Below are positions 17,564-27,512 of a stretch of DNA of 64,000 bases, piece by piece. A model generated the notes under the pieces. That model saw only the letters and a program-made list of their open reading frames with translations. It was not told where the DNA came from and did no database searches. The translations under genes were made by a program, and so were the position numbers. The stretch spans positions 704,952-768,951 of the forward strand of contig NZ_SKCI01000001.1 in NCBI RefSeq assembly GCF_005434965.1. The letters are read 5' to 3'. Origin of the DNA: Marimonas lutisalis. GTDB taxonomy: Bacteria > Pseudomonadota > Alphaproteobacteria > Rhodobacterales > Rhodobacteraceae. How positions within the stretch are numbered: the first letter of the stretch is position 1; every line of letters starts with the position of its first letter.

Positions 17564-19717
17564 ATGGAACAGATCATTCTTTTTGCCCCGCTCGTGGGCG
17601 CCATCATCGCGGGCTTCGGCTGGCGGATCATCGGCGAGACGGCGGCGCAGTGGCTGACCACCGGCATCCTGTTCCTGGTCTGCGCGCTGAGCTGGGCGGT
17701 GTTCCTGGGCCATGACGGCACGACCCAGCATATCGAGGTGATGCGCTGGATCCAGTCGGGCACGCTCGATACCAGCTGGGGCATCCGGGTGGACCGGCTG
17801 ACCGCGATCATGCTGATCGTGGTGACCACGGTATCGGCGCTCGTGCACCTTTATTCCCTGGGCTACATGGCGCATGACGAAAACTGGGGTGAAGGCGAGA
17901 GCTACAAGGCGCGTTTCTTCGCTTACCTGAGTTTCTTCACCTTCGCGATGTTGATGCTGGTGACCGCCGACAACCTGGTCCAGATGTTCTTTGGCTGGGA
18001 AGGGGTGGGCGTGGCGTCCTACCTGCTGATCGGGTTCTACTACAAGAAACCGAGCGCGAACGCCGCGGCAATCAAGGCCTTCGTCGTCAACCGGGTGGGC
18101 GATTTCGGGTTCGCGCTGGGCATCTTCGGCCTGTTCTATCTGGTCGACTCGATCATGATGGACGACATCTTTGCCGCCGCGCCGATGCTGGCCGAGACGC
18201 AGCTGACCTTCCTGTGGACGGAATGGAACGCGGCAAACCTGCTGGCGTTCCTGCTGTTCGTCGGCGCGATGGGCAAGTCGGCGCAGCTGTTCCTGCACAC
18301 CTGGCTGCCGGACGCGATGGAAGGTCCGACACCGGTGTCGGCGCTGATCCACGCCGCGACAATGGTGACGGCGGGTGTGTTCCTGGTCTGCCGGATGTCG
18401 CCGCTGATGGAATACGCGCCCGAGGCCAAGATGTTCGTGGTCTATATCGGCGCGGTCACGGCCTTTTTCGCCGCGACAGTGGGCCTGGTGCAGAACGACA
18501 TCAAGCGCGTGATCGCCTATTCGACCTGTTCGCAGCTGGGCTACATGTTCGTGGCCGCGGGCGTGGGCGTCTACTCCGTGGCGATGTTCCACCTGTTCAC
18601 CCACGCGTTCTTCAAGGCGATGCTGTTCCTGGGCGCCGGTTCGGTGATCCACGCGATGCATCACGAACAGGACATGCGCAACTATGGCGCGCTGCGCAAG
18701 AAGATCCCCTATACGTTCTGGGCGATGATGATCGGCACGCTGGCCATTACCGGCGTGGGCATCCCGCTGACCACGATCGGCTTTGCCGGTTTCCTGTCGA
18801 AGGACGCGATCATCGAGAGCGCCTATGCGGGCACCGCCGGCGGCTTTGCCTTCTGGGCGCTTGTCGTGGCGGCGCTCTTTACCAGCTTCTACAGCTGGCG
18901 GCTGATGTTCATGACCTTCTACGGCAAGGCGCGGGGCGACAAGCACACGCATGAGCACGCGCATGAAAGCCCGATGGTCATGCTGGTGCCGCTGGGTGTG
19001 CTGGCGCTGGGCGCGATCTTCTCGGGCATGGTCTGGTACGGGTCGTTCTTTGGCGACCACAACCAGGTGAACAAGTTCTTCGGCATTCCGGCCCATCACG
19101 CCGAGGCCGCGGATGGCCATGGCGAGGCCGCGAAGGACGGCGAGACCGCCACGCATGGCGACACCGCCGCGGCCACCGAAAGCCATGGAGAAACCGCGGG
19201 CCACGGCACCGAGACTGCCGCGCACGGGGCAGACGAGGGCCATGCGCCGGCCATGGGGGCCGCGCCCGAGGGGGCGATCTACATGGCGGCCGACAATCAC
19301 GTGATGGACGAGGCCCACCATGCGCCGAAATGGGTGAAGGTGAGCCCGTTCGTCGCCATGGTGACCGGTTTCGGCATCGCGTTCTGGTTCTACATCCTGA
19401 ACCCGGCGATGCCCGGCCGCGTGGCCGAGGCCAACCGCCCGCTTTACCTGTTCCTGCTGAACAAGTGGTATTTCGACGAGATCTACGACTTCATCTTCGT
19501 GCGTCCCGCCCAGGCCGTTGGCCGCTTCTTCTGGAAGCGCGGTGACGGGCGGGTGATCGATGGCACGATCAACGGCATCGCCATGGGCGCGGTGCCGTGG
19601 TTTACCCGCCTCGCCGGTCGGGCGCAGTCGGGCTACATCTTCACTTACGCGTTTGCCATGGTGATCGGGATCGTGATCCTGGTGACCTGGATGGTCATGA
19701 CCGGGGGAGCACAGTAA
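17564..19717 (+). CDS. nuoL: NADH-quinone oxidoreductase subunit L with His-rich loop
   Basis: NuoL (ND5-type) is the distal antiporter-like proton-pumping subunit. Core motifs such as [21 protein letters not shown] and [15 protein letters not shown] are present. It has 717 residues, longer than the usual ~610-660. The extra length is a low-complexity His/Ala/Glu loop at about residues 507-570 with many separate histidines, preceded by KHTHEHAHE near 460. The extension lies between membrane helices. The stop shares a base with nuoM. Confidence 0.96.
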   Translation: MEQIILFAPLVGAIIAGFGWRIIGETAAQWLTTGILFLVCALSWAVFLGHDGTTQHIEVMRWIQSGTLDTSWGIRVDRLTAIMLIVVTTVSALVHLYSLGYMAHDENWGEGESYKARFFAYLSFFTFAMLMLVTADNLVQMFFGWEGVGVASYLLIGFYYKKPSANAAAIKAFVVNRVGDFGFALGIFGLFYLVDSIMMDDIFAAAPMLAETQLTFLWTEWNAANLLAFLLFVGAMGKSAQLFLHTWLPDAMEGPTPVSALIHAATMVTAGVFLVCRMSPLMEYAPEAKMFVVYIGAVTAFFAATVGLVQNDIKRVIAYSTCSQLGYMFVAAGVGVYSVAMFHLFTHAFFKAMLFLGAGSVIHAMHHEQDMRNYGALRKKIPYTFWAMMIGTLAITGVGIPLTTIGFAGFLSKDAIIESAYAGTAGGFAFWALVVAALFTSFYSWRLMFMTFYGKARGDKHTHEHAHESPMVMLVPLGVLALGAIFSGMVWYGSFFGDHNQVNKFFGIPAHHAEAADGHGEAAKDGETATHGDTAAATESHGETAGHGTETAAHGADEGHAPAMGAAPEGAIYMAADNHVMDEAHHAPKWVKVSPFVAMVTGFGIAFWFYILNPAMPGRVAEANRPLYLFLLNKWYFDEIYDFIFVRPAQAVGRFFWKRGDGRVIDGTINGIAMGAVPWFTRLAGRAQSGYIFTYAFAMVIGIVILVTWMVMTGGAQ

Positions 19718-21261
19718 TGGACAACCTTCTTTCCATTGTCACCTTCATCCCGGCGCTGGCCGCGCTGATCCTGATGGTATTCCTGCGGGGCGAGGATGAA
19801 GCCGCGCAGCGCAACGCCAAGTGGGTGGCGCTGCTGGCAACCTCGCTGACGTTCCTGGTGTCGCTGTTCATCCTGGCCGGGTTCGACCCTGCCAACACGG
19901 ACTTCCAGATGGTGGAAGAGCGCGAGTGGCTCTTGGGCCTGAAATACAAGATGGGCGTTGACGGGATCAGCGTTCTTTTCGTGATGCTGACCACCTTCAT
20001 GATGCCGCTGACCATCTGGGCCAGCTGGGAGGTGAAGACACGCGTCAAGGAATACATGATCGCCTTCCTGGTGCTGGAAACCCTGATGCTGGGCGTGTTC
20101 ATGGCGCTGGACCTGGTGCTGTTCTACCTGTTCTTCGAGGCCGGCCTTATCCCGATGTTCCTGATCATCGGCATCTGGGGCGGCAAAGAAAGAATCTACG
20201 CCAGCTTCAAGTTCTTCCTCTACACTTTCCTCGGCTCGGTGCTGATGCTGGTTGCGATGGTGGCGATGTTCTCGGATGCGGGCACCACCGATATCGCCAT
20301 GCTGCTGAAGCGCAGTTTCAGCTCGGAAACGATGAGCCTGTTCGGCTTCCAGATCATCGGCGGGATGCAGACGCTGTTGTGGCTGGCCTTCTTTGCCAGC
20401 TTCGCGGTGAAGATGCCGATGTGGCCGGTGCATACCTGGCTGCCGGATGCGCACGTGCAGGCGCCGACGGCGGGTTCGGTCGTGCTGGCGGCGATCCTGC
20501 TGAAGATGGGCGGTTATGGTTTCCTGCGGTTCAGCCTGCCGATGTTCCCGGTGGCAAGCGATCTGCTGGCGCCGCTGGTCTTCTGGATGTCGGCCATTGC
20601 CATCGTCTATACCTCGCTGGTGGCGCTGGTGCAGGAGGACATGAAGAAGCTGATTGCCTATTCGTCGGTCGCGCACATGGGATACGTGACCATGGGCATA
20701 TTCGCGGCGAACCAGCAGGGCATCGATGGGGCGATCTTCCAGATGCTGAGCCACGGCTTCATCTCGGGCGCGCTCTTTCTCTGCGTGGGCGTGATCTATG
20801 ACCGGATGCACACCCGCGAGATCGACGCCTATGGCGGGCTGGTGAACCGGATGCCGGCCTATGCGCTGATCTTCATGTTCTTCACCATGGCCAATGTCGG
20901 CCTGCCGGGCACCAGCGGGTTCATCGGGGAATTCCTGACGTTGATGGGCATTTTCAAGGTCAACACCTGGGTGGCGCTGGTGGCGACCTCGGGCGTGATC
21001 TTCAGCGCGGCCTATGCGCTGTGGCTTTATCGGCGGGTGGTCTTTGGCGACCTGATCAAGGAGAGCCTGAAGACGATCAAGGACATGTCGGGCCGCGAGC
21101 GGGCGATTTTCGCGCCGCTGGTGGCGATGACGCTGATCCTGGGCGTCTACCCGGCGCTGGTGACCGATATCATCGGCCCCTCGGTCGAGGCGCTGATTGG
21201 CAATTACGAAACCGCACTGGCGGATGCAGGCGCATCCAGCCAGGTTGCGGCCTCGCACTGA
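19717..21261 (+). CDS. nuoM: NADH-quinone oxidoreductase subunit M
   Basis: NuoM (ND4-type) is an antiporter-like proton-pumping subunit with about 14 helices in 514 residues. [18 protein letters not shown] holds the key membrane glutamate, and [20 protein letters not shown] is the conserved broken-helix region. ATG 19717 overlaps the nuoL stop; the frame stays open upstream, but an earlier start would lie inside nuoL and break the family N-terminus. Confidence 0.97.
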   Translation: MDNLLSIVTFIPALAALILMVFLRGEDEAAQRNAKWVALLATSLTFLVSLFILAGFDPANTDFQMVEEREWLLGLKYKMGVDGISVLFVMLTTFMMPLTIWASWEVKTRVKEYMIAFLVLETLMLGVFMALDLVLFYLFFEAGLIPMFLIIGIWGGKERIYASFKFFLYTFLGSVLMLVAMVAMFSDAGTTDIAMLLKRSFSSETMSLFGFQIIGGMQTLLWLAFFASFAVKMPMWPVHTWLPDAHVQAPTAGSVVLAAILLKMGGYGFLRFSLPMFPVASDLLAPLVFWMSAIAIVYTSLVALVQEDMKKLIAYSSVAHMGYVTMGIFAANQQGIDGAIFQMLSHGFISGALFLCVGVIYDRMHTREIDAYGGLVNRMPAYALIFMFFTMANVGLPGTSGFIGEFLTLMGIFKVNTWVALVATSGVIFSAAYALWLYRRVVFGDLIKESLKTIKDMSGRERAIFAPLVAMTLILGVYPALVTDIIGPSVEALIGNYETALADAGASSQVAASH

Positions 21262-21273
21262 CGGAGTGACGTT

Positions 21274-22713
21274 ATGATCCAGGCTGATCTGAACATTATC
21301 CTGCCCGAGATTGTGCTGGCGCTCTATGCGATGGGCGCACTGGTGGCGGCGGTTTATACCGGCAAGGACCGGTTCGCGGGCGCATTGATCTGGCTGACCG
21401 CGGGCCTGATGGCGGTGCTGGCTGCGTGGATCGGGATCACCGGCGAGGGCACGAACGTGGCCTTTGGCGGAATGTTCCACGATGACGGGTTCGCCCGGTT
21501 TGCCAAGGTGGCGATCCTGCTCAGCGGTGCGGCGGTTCTGGTCATGGGGCAGGACTTCATGGCCAAGCGCGACATGATGAAGTTCGAATACCCGATTCTG
21601 GTGGCGCTGAGTGCTGTGGGCATGATGATGATGGTCAGTGCCGGCGACCTGATGGCGCTTTACATGGGGCTGGAGCTGCAATCGCTGTCGCTCTACGTGG
21701 TTGCCGCGATGCGCCGGGACAGCGTGCGCTCGACCGAGGCGGGCCTGAAATATTTCGTGCTGGGCGCGCTGAGCTCGGGCCTTCTGCTTTACGGCGCGTC
21801 GCTTGTCTATGGCTATGCCGGCACGACGCTGTTTTCGGGCATCATCGCCGCCGCGGGCGAGGGCCAGGCGCCGCTGGGGCTGCTGTTCGGCCTGGTGTTC
21901 GTGATGGCCGGCCTGGCGTTCAAGGTCAGCGCGGTGCCGTTCCACATGTGGACGCCGGATGTCTATGAAGGCTCGCCCACGCCGGTGACCGCGTTCTTTG
22001 CGACCGCGCCGAAGATGGCGGCGATGGGCCTCTTGGCGCGGGTGCTGCACGATGCCTTTGGCGGGGTTAGCGCGGACTGGGGTCAGGTGCTGGCACTGCT
22101 GTCGCTGCTGAGCATGTTCCTCGGCGCGGTCGCCGCGATCGGGCAGACCAACATCAAGCGGCTGATGGCCTATTCGTCGATCGCGCATATGGGTTATGCG
22201 CTGATGGGGCTGGCTGCGGGCACGGCCTTTGGCGTGCAGGCGATGCTGGTTTACATGGCGATCTATGTCACCATGAACGTGGGGACCTTTGCCTTCATCC
22301 TGTCGATGGAGCGCGACGGCCAGCCGGTGACGGATATCGCGTCGCTCAACCAGTATGCCAAGGCCTTTCCGGGCCGAGCGCTGGCGATGCTGGTGCTGCT
22401 GTTCAGCCTGGCAGGCGTGCCGCCGCTGGTGGGCTTCTTCGGCAAGCTTTACGTGCTGCGCGCGGCCTATGAGGCCGGGCTGGCCTGGCTGGCGGTGGCC
22501 GGTGTGATCGCCTCGGTGATCGGGGCGTTCTACTACCTGCGGATCGTCTATTTCATGTATTTCGGCGAAGAGGGCGAGACGCTGGACCGGGGCACGGCGC
22601 CGGTTTCGCTGGTGTTCCTGATGGCGAGTGCGGTGATCATGGTGGTGGGTGTCGTCAACCTCTTTGGCATCGAGACCGCCGCCCAGGCCGCTGCGGCGGC
22701 GCTGGTCAACTGA
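21274..22713 (+). CDS. nuoN: NADH-quinone oxidoreductase subunit N
   Basis: NuoN (ND2-type) is the third antiporter-like membrane subunit. It has 479 residues with about 14 helices. [14 protein letters not shown] carries the membrane glutamate, and [20 protein letters not shown] is the typical half-channel segment. It is the last gene of the nuo operon and is followed by a terminator hairpin. Confidence 0.97.
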   Translation: MIQADLNIILPEIVLALYAMGALVAAVYTGKDRFAGALIWLTAGLMAVLAAWIGITGEGTNVAFGGMFHDDGFARFAKVAILLSGAAVLVMGQDFMAKRDMMKFEYPILVALSAVGMMMMVSAGDLMALYMGLELQSLSLYVVAAMRRDSVRSTEAGLKYFVLGALSSGLLLYGASLVYGYAGTTLFSGIIAAAGEGQAPLGLLFGLVFVMAGLAFKVSAVPFHMWTPDVYEGSPTPVTAFFATAPKMAAMGLLARVLHDAFGGVSADWGQVLALLSLLSMFLGAVAAIGQTNIKRLMAYSSIAHMGYALMGLAAGTAFGVQAMLVYMAIYVTMNVGTFAFILSMERDGQPVTDIASLNQYAKAFPGRALAMLVLLFSLAGVPPLVGFFGKLYVLRAAYEAGLAWLAVAGVIASVIGAFYYLRIVYFMYFGEEGETLDRGTAPVSLVFLMASAVIMVVGVVNLFGIETAAQAAAAALVN

Positions 22714-22734
22714 GCCGGAACACCGCATGTGGCA

Positions 22735-22763
22735 GGCGCCCGTCTGAAACGGCGGGCGTTTTG
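22735..22763 (+). terminator. Terminator after nuoN
   Basis: GGCGCCCGTC and ACGGCGGGCG form a GC-rich stem with a small bulge, followed by TTTTG, 22 bases after the nuoN stop. Confidence 0.65.
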
Positions 22764-22781
22764 TATTTGGAGAGGGCGGAA

Positions 22782-22811
22782 TTGAGTATTTTTACCAAGA
22801 AAGAGCGGCAG
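22782..22811 (+). repeat. GAGTATTTT-ACCAAGAAAGAG intergenic repeat, copy 1
   Basis: TTGAGTATTTTTACCAAGAA continuing AGAGCGGCAG. It is nearly identical to the reverse complement of 35239-35265 and similar to 35182-35204. It ends 8 bases before the birA start, so it may also form part of that gene's leader. Confidence 0.7.
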
Positions 22812-22819
22812 GGGCGCGC

Positions 22820-23563
22820 ATGAGCGACTGGCCGGAGGGATATGGCCGCCGGGTGCTTGCGGAAGTGGACAGCACCATGGCCGAAGCGGCCCGTATCGGG
22901 CCGACGCTGGCGGGGCCCGAGTGGATCCTGGGGCTGCGCCAGACTGCGGGACGGGGGCGGCGCGGGCGTGCGTGGACCGATCCGCAGGGCAATTTCGCCG
23001 CCACCCTGGTGATGCGGCTCGATGAGCCGCCGGCACGCATGGCGCTGCGCTCGTTCGTGGCGTCGCTGGCGCTGTACGACGCGGTCGCGCAGGCGACGGG
23101 GCGGGCCGACGGGCTTAGCCTGAAATGGCCCAATGACGTTTTGCTGAACGGCGGCAAGCTGGCGGGCATATTGCTGGAAAGCGCGGGGCCGGCCGGTCGC
23201 GTGGCGCATTTCGCCATCGGTATCGGCGTGAACCTGCGCGAGGTGCCGGGCACGGTGGAAGAGGGCGCGGTGCGGCCCGTGGCGCTGATGCAGGAGACCG
23301 GGGTGGAGATTGCGCCAGAGGCGTTCCTGGACCTGCTGGCGCTGGCCTATGACGCCTGGGAGCGGCGGTTCCGCGCCTACGGTTTCGGCCCGATCCGCGA
23401 AGCCTGGCTGGGCCGGGCGGCGCGGCTGGGCGAAGAGATTATTGCCCGAACCGCCCGCGAGGAACTGCAAGGCACGTTTCAAACGGTGGACGAAGAGGGC
23501 AATCTTGTTCTATCCACGCCCAAAGGCCGCCGGGCGATCGCCGCGGCGGACATTTTTTTCTGA
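22820..23563 (+). CDS. birA: Biotin--[acetyl-CoA-carboxylase] ligase
   Basis: BirA activates biotin with ATP and attaches it to the lysine of the biotin carboxyl carrier protein; its target AccB is encoded at 56742-57245. The 247-residue protein lacks the N-terminal DNA-binding domain of E. coli BirA, so it is the enzyme-only type and not a repressor. Motifs are the biotin/ATP loop GRGRRGRAW (about 44-52) and LKWPNDVLLNGGKLAGIL (about 101-118). Its position after nuoN and before coaX and rnj is common in alphaproteobacteria. Confidence 0.93.
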   Translation: MSDWPEGYGRRVLAEVDSTMAEAARIGPTLAGPEWILGLRQTAGRGRRGRAWTDPQGNFAATLVMRLDEPPARMALRSFVASLALYDAVAQATGRADGLSLKWPNDVLLNGGKLAGILLESAGPAGRVAHFAIGIGVNLREVPGTVEEGAVRPVALMQETGVEIAPEAFLDLLALAYDAWERRFRAYGFGPIREAWLGRAARLGEEIIARTAREELQGTFQTVDEEGNLVLSTPKGRRAIAAADIFF

Positions 23564-23574
23564 AGGGGGCTGCC

Positions 23575-24354
23575 ATGCTCTTGTGCATCGATTGCGGCAA
23601 CACCAACACGGTGTTCTCGATCTGGGACGGAGAGAAGTTCCTGTGCACGCTGCGCACATCGACCCACCATGCGCGTACGGCGGATGCCTATTTCACCTGG
23701 TTCTCGACCCTGATCAAACATTACGGGATCGACGCTGAGATTACCGATGTGATCATCAGCTCGACCGTGCCGCGGGTGGTGTGGAACCTGCGCGTCTTTG
23801 CCGACCGGTTTTTCAACGCGCGCCCGCTGGTCGTGGGCAAGCCCGAATGCCTGTTGCCGCATCTGCCGCGGGTGGATGAGGGCACGCAGGTGGGGCCGGA
23901 CCGGCTGGTTAACACGGCGGGCGCGTTCGACCGGCATGGCGGTGACCTGATCGTGGTGGATTTCGGCACGGCGACAACATTCGACGTGGTGGCGAGCGAC
24001 GGCGCCTATATCGGCGGGGTGATCGCGCCGGGGGTGAACCTGAGCCTGGAGGCGTTGCACATGGCGGCGGCCGCGCTGCCGCATGTGGACATCTCGAAGC
24101 CGCAGAAGGTGGTGGGCACGAACACGGTGGAATGCATCCAATCGGGTGTGTTCTGGGGCTATGTCGGGCTGGTGAAGGAAATCTGCGCACGCATCAAGGG
24201 CGAGCGCGACCGCGACATGCAGATCATCGCCACGGGCGGGCTGGCACCGCTGTTCCAGCAATCCGAGGACCTGTTCGACCAGTTCGAAGATGACCTGACG
24301 ATGCACGGGCTGACCGTGATCCACGCCTATAACAAGGAACAGGGTAACACATGA
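23575..24354 (+). CDS. coaX: Type III pantothenate kinase
   Basis: CoaX phosphorylates pantothenate in the first step of coenzyme A synthesis. The 259-residue protein shows the ASKHA phosphate motif LLCIDCGNTNTVFSIWD at the N-terminus, GPDRLVNTAGAF near residue 103 and VVDFGTATTFDVV near 122. It starts 11 bases after birA and overlaps rnj by 4 bases. No coaA-type kinase is seen in the window. Confidence 0.95.
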   Translation: MLLCIDCGNTNTVFSIWDGEKFLCTLRTSTHHARTADAYFTWFSTLIKHYGIDAEITDVIISSTVPRVVWNLRVFADRFFNARPLVVGKPECLLPHLPRVDEGTQVGPDRLVNTAGAFDRHGGDLIVVDFGTATTFDVVASDGAYIGGVIAPGVNLSLEALHMAAAALPHVDISKPQKVVGTNTVECIQSGVFWGYVGLVKEICARIKGERDRDMQIIATGGLAPLFQQSEDLFDQFEDDLTMHGLTVIHAYNKEQGNT

Positions 24355-26021
24355 GCAAGAGCAAACGGCTGATCTACCTTCCGCTGGGCGGCGCCGGCGA
24401 GGTGGGGATGAACGCCTATGTCTATGGCTATGGCGAGGCAGGGCGCGAGCGGCTGATCCTGGTCGATCTGGGCGTGACCTTTCCGGACATGGATTCGAGC
24501 CCGGGGGTGGACCTGATCCTGCCCGACATGAGCTGGCTGATCGAGAACCGCGACCGGCTGGAGGCGATTTTCATCACCCACGCGCACGAAGACCACGTAG
24601 GCGCGGTGGGCCGCTTCCCCGACCTTCTGGAGGTGCCGGTCTATGCCCGCGCGTTCACCGCCAATATCGCGCGCGGCAAGCTGGAGGAGCAGGGGCTGGA
24701 CCCGCGGATCGTGCGCACCGTTTCGCCCTGGCCCGAGACGGTAACGGCGGGGCCCTTTACCGTGGGGTTTGTGCCGGTGTCGCATTCCATTCCGGAAAGC
24801 GCGGGCCTGGTGATCGACAGCCCGGGCGGGCGTCTGGTGCATTCGGGCGATTTCAAGATCGACCACACCCCAGTGGTGGGTGAACCCTTTGACGAGGGGG
24901 CCTGGGAAGAGATCGGCAAGGTGGGCGTGAAGGCGCTGACCTGCGATTCGACCAACGTGTTCTCGCGCCACGAGGGCCGCTCGGAGGCCGAGCTGGAAAC
25001 CCAGATCGAGGAGCTGTTCAGCCGGGCCAAGGGCCTGGTGGTGGCGACGACGTTTGCGTCGAACGTGGCGCGTCTGAAGACGCTGGCTGAGGCGGGCGAG
25101 CGCGCGGGCCGGTCGATCTGCCTGATGGGGCGGGCGATGCTGCGCATGATCGAGGCCTCGGTGGAAACCGGGGTGCTGAGCGGCTTTCCCCGCGTGGTGA
25201 GCCCGGAAGAGGCGCAGAGCATCCCGCGCGAGAACCTGATGCTTCTGGTCACCGGCAGCCAGGGCGAGCGCCGCGCGGCGAGCGCACAGCTGGCACGCGG
25301 CAAGTATAACGGGATGGAGTTGAAGGAAGGCGACCTGTTCCTGTTTTCCTCGAAAACCATCCCGGGCAATGAGCGCGGCGTGATCCGCATCATGAACCAG
25401 CTGTCGGAAAAGGGCGTGGACGTGGTTGACGAGAACTCGGGCTTTTACCACGTGTCGGGCCATGCGAACCGGCCGGACCTGTTGAAGATGCACCAGCTGG
25501 TGAACCCGCAGATGGTGATCCCGATGCATGGCGAGCACCGGATGCTGTGTGAGCATGTGAAGCTGGCCAAAGAGAACCGCCGCGACGGGATCGTGGCGGT
25601 GAACGGCACGATGATCGACCTGAGCGGCAACGCGCCCACGGTGGCCGAGTATATCGAGACCGGGCGCGTTTACCTGGATGGCAGCGTGCAGATCGGGGCG
25701 CTGGACGGGATCGTGCGCGACCGGATCCGCATGGCGCTGAACGGGCATGTGATCGTGACGCTAATCCTGGATGAACAAGACGAGCCGCTTGGCGAGCCCT
25801 GGTGCGAGAGCATGGGCCTGCCCGAAACGGGGCGGTCGCGCGCGCCGCTGGTGGAGATACTGGAGGCCGACCTGGGCCAGTTCCTGGGCCGCGCGAGCGA
25901 GAAGACGCTGGCGGATGACGACAAGATCGAGCAGGAGCTGAAACGCATTGTGCGCCGCGTGGCGCAGGACGAGATCGGCAAGAAACCCGAGGTGACGGTG
26001 ATCACGTCGAGGCTGGCCTAG
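24351..26021 (+). CDS. rnj: Ribonuclease J
   Basis: RNase J is a metallo-beta-lactamase/beta-CASP exo- and endoribonuclease for mRNA decay and rRNA maturation. The metal motif HAHEDHVGA (H-x-H-x-D-H) lies near residues 79-87; LVHSGDFKID and SGHANRPDLLKMHQL are further beta-CASP motifs. It has 556 residues, the usual length. The ATG overlaps the coaX stop (ATGA). Alphaproteobacteria typically carry one copy, often here. Confidence 0.95.
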   Translation: MSKSKRLIYLPLGGAGEVGMNAYVYGYGEAGRERLILVDLGVTFPDMDSSPGVDLILPDMSWLIENRDRLEAIFITHAHEDHVGAVGRFPDLLEVPVYARAFTANIARGKLEEQGLDPRIVRTVSPWPETVTAGPFTVGFVPVSHSIPESAGLVIDSPGGRLVHSGDFKIDHTPVVGEPFDEGAWEEIGKVGVKALTCDSTNVFSRHEGRSEAELETQIEELFSRAKGLVVATTFASNVARLKTLAEAGERAGRSICLMGRAMLRMIEASVETGVLSGFPRVVSPEEAQSIPRENLMLLVTGSQGERRAASAQLARGKYNGMELKEGDLFLFSSKTIPGNERGVIRIMNQLSEKGVDVVDENSGFYHVSGHANRPDLLKMHQLVNPQMVIPMHGEHRMLCEHVKLAKENRRDGIVAVNGTMIDLSGNAPTVAEYIETGRVYLDGSVQIGALDGIVRDRIRMALNGHVIVTLILDEQDEPLGEPWCESMGLPETGRSRAPLVEILEADLGQFLGRASEKTLADDDKIEQELKRIVRRVAQDEIGKKPEVTVITSRLA

Positions 26022-26077
26022 TAGCCAACCCGTTCCGCGATCTGCTGGGCAAGGAGTATGATCGTCTGCCGGGAGCG

Positions 26078-26551
26078 GTGCGGGACTTTCACGATCACGC
26101 CCATCAGCATTATCGCGGCACGGCCTTTTCGGGCGGGGCGCGGCATTGGCTGGCCGGGTTGATCCGAAGCTGGTTCGGGTTTCCGGATCTGGGCGCGGCG
26201 CAGGACGTGGAAATCTGGCTGTCACTCGTCGAGGGGCGTGACCGGTGGCAGCGCAGGTTCGGCGCACGCAGGTTTGCCTCGAGCTTCTTTCCCGCACCGG
26301 ACGGGACGCTGGATGAACGATTTTCACCGTTTCGCTTCGGGTTCCGGCTTCGGGTTGAAAATGATCGGATGTACTGGGACTTTGAACGCTGGTCGTTCAT
26401 GGCGCTGCCGCTGCCCAGGATATTGGGGCCCAGAATCGAGACATGGGAGGGGGAAAGCGACGATGGCGGTTTCGAATTCTATTCCCATGCCGATTTTCCG
26501 CTGATCGGGCGGCTGGTGCAGTATCACGGGGTGGTGCGGCCGGCGGACTAG
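26078..26551 (+). CDS. DUF4166-like protein, start codon uncertain
   Basis: A soluble protein of at least 157 residues with the DUF4166 pattern: a DxHxxxHHxxGxA-like N-terminal part, then VEIWLSLVEGRDRWQRRFG and a C-terminal beta-rich region. GTG 26078 is the only usual start, but it follows GGGAG by just three bases. The frame is open into rnj, and the residues before the GTG (NPFRDLLGKEYDRLPGAV) look like the family's normal N-terminus. Translation may begin at a CTG (26042/26045), or the gene may have lost its start. Function unknown. Confidence 0.6.
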   Translation: MRDFHDHAHQHYRGTAFSGGARHWLAGLIRSWFGFPDLGAAQDVEIWLSLVEGRDRWQRRFGARRFASSFFPAPDGTLDERFSPFRFGFRLRVENDRMYWDFERWSFMALPLPRILGPRIETWEGESDDGGFEFYSHADFPLIGRLVQYHGVVRPAD

Positions 26552-26668
26552 CCTTGGCATAGTGTGCCGTTGCCGCGGGGTGAAATGCGACAGGTCTCGC
26601 GTCGCTGCGGGCAAAGCCCGGAAAACCGTCCTGGGATTCCCTTGAGTCAGGCATCAGGGGAGGAAGCC

Positions 26669-27508
26669 ATGGCATCGTTCATTGATCTCGACCGCTATCC
26701 GATTCACCAGAAGGGCGCGGCCCGGGAGGCGCTTCTGGCGCGGGTCAGGAGCGATCTGGCGCGCGACGGCTGCGCGGTGTTGAAGGGGTTCGTGACCCCG
26801 CAAGGGGTGGCCGCGGCGGTGGCCGAGGCCGATGCGGCATCGCCCGGCGCGCATCGGTCGTTCAATCGCACCAACGTCTATTTCACCGCTGATGATCCGA
26901 ACCTGCCGGAGGCAGACCCCCGGCGGCGGTTCTATGAGCGCTCGAACAGTTTCATCCCGGCGGACAATTTCGCCAGGGGCGGGCCGATCCGGGCGGTGCA
27001 TGATGCGCCCGGGTTTGACGACTTCATCCGCGAATGCCTGGATGAACCGAAGGCGCGGTTTTTCCGCTATGCCGATCCTCTGGCCGATGTGATCGTCAAC
27101 ATGGCGGAGGAGGGCAACGGCTTTCCCTGGCATTTCGACACCAACAACTTCACCGTCACTCTGGCGTTGCAGAACGCCGAGGGTGGGGGCGAGTTCGAAT
27201 ATTCTGCGAGTATTCGGGACGCGCGGAACGAGAATTTCGACGAGGTGGCGAAGGTGCAGGATGGCACATCCGACCAGGTGCGCCAGCTGGTTCTGGAACC
27301 CGGAGACCTGCAGATATTCAAGGGCCGCTACAGCCTGCACCGAGTTGCGCCGCTTTCAGGCAAGCGCCGGCGCTACGTGGCGATCTTTTCCTATGTCGAG
27401 GAACCGGACATGGTGGGCGCGCCCGAGCGGACGCGCCAGCTTTATGGACGGGTGCTTCCGATCCATCTTCAACGCGCCGGGCTGCGGGCGGACACGCTGA
27501 TCGACTGA
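26669..27508 (+). CDS. 2-oxoglutarate/Fe(II)-dependent oxygenase superfamily protein
   Basis: A 279-residue protein with the double-stranded beta-helix iron site: H155-F-D157 (WHFDTNNF) and distal H224 (SLHRVAP), with Arg residues about ten positions later for 2-oxoglutarate. Overall it resembles the group that includes HalD/BesD-type enzymes, but the iron-binding Asp is kept, which argues for hydroxylation and not halogenation. ATG 26669 has GGGGAGG upstream; the frame opens earlier but without a ribosome site. The substrate is unknown. The end is 4 bases from the convergent helicase gene. Confidence 0.78.
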   Translation: MASFIDLDRYPIHQKGAAREALLARVRSDLARDGCAVLKGFVTPQGVAAAVAEADAASPGAHRSFNRTNVYFTADDPNLPEADPRRRFYERSNSFIPADNFARGGPIRAVHDAPGFDDFIRECLDEPKARFFRYADPLADVIVNMAEEGNGFPWHFDTNNFTVTLALQNAEGGGEFEYSASIRDARNENFDEVAKVQDGTSDQVRQLVLEPGDLQIFKGRYSLHRVAPLSGKRRRYVAIFSYVEEPDMVGAPERTRQLYGRVLPIHLQRAGLRADTLID

Positions 27509-27512
27509 GGTG

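Noticed and set aside
19645-22728. A 1027-codon open frame on the minus strand opposite nuoM and nuoN
   Set aside because: Same reason: an antisense shadow of two clear complex I genes, with extreme His/Gln/Arg content and no ribosome site.
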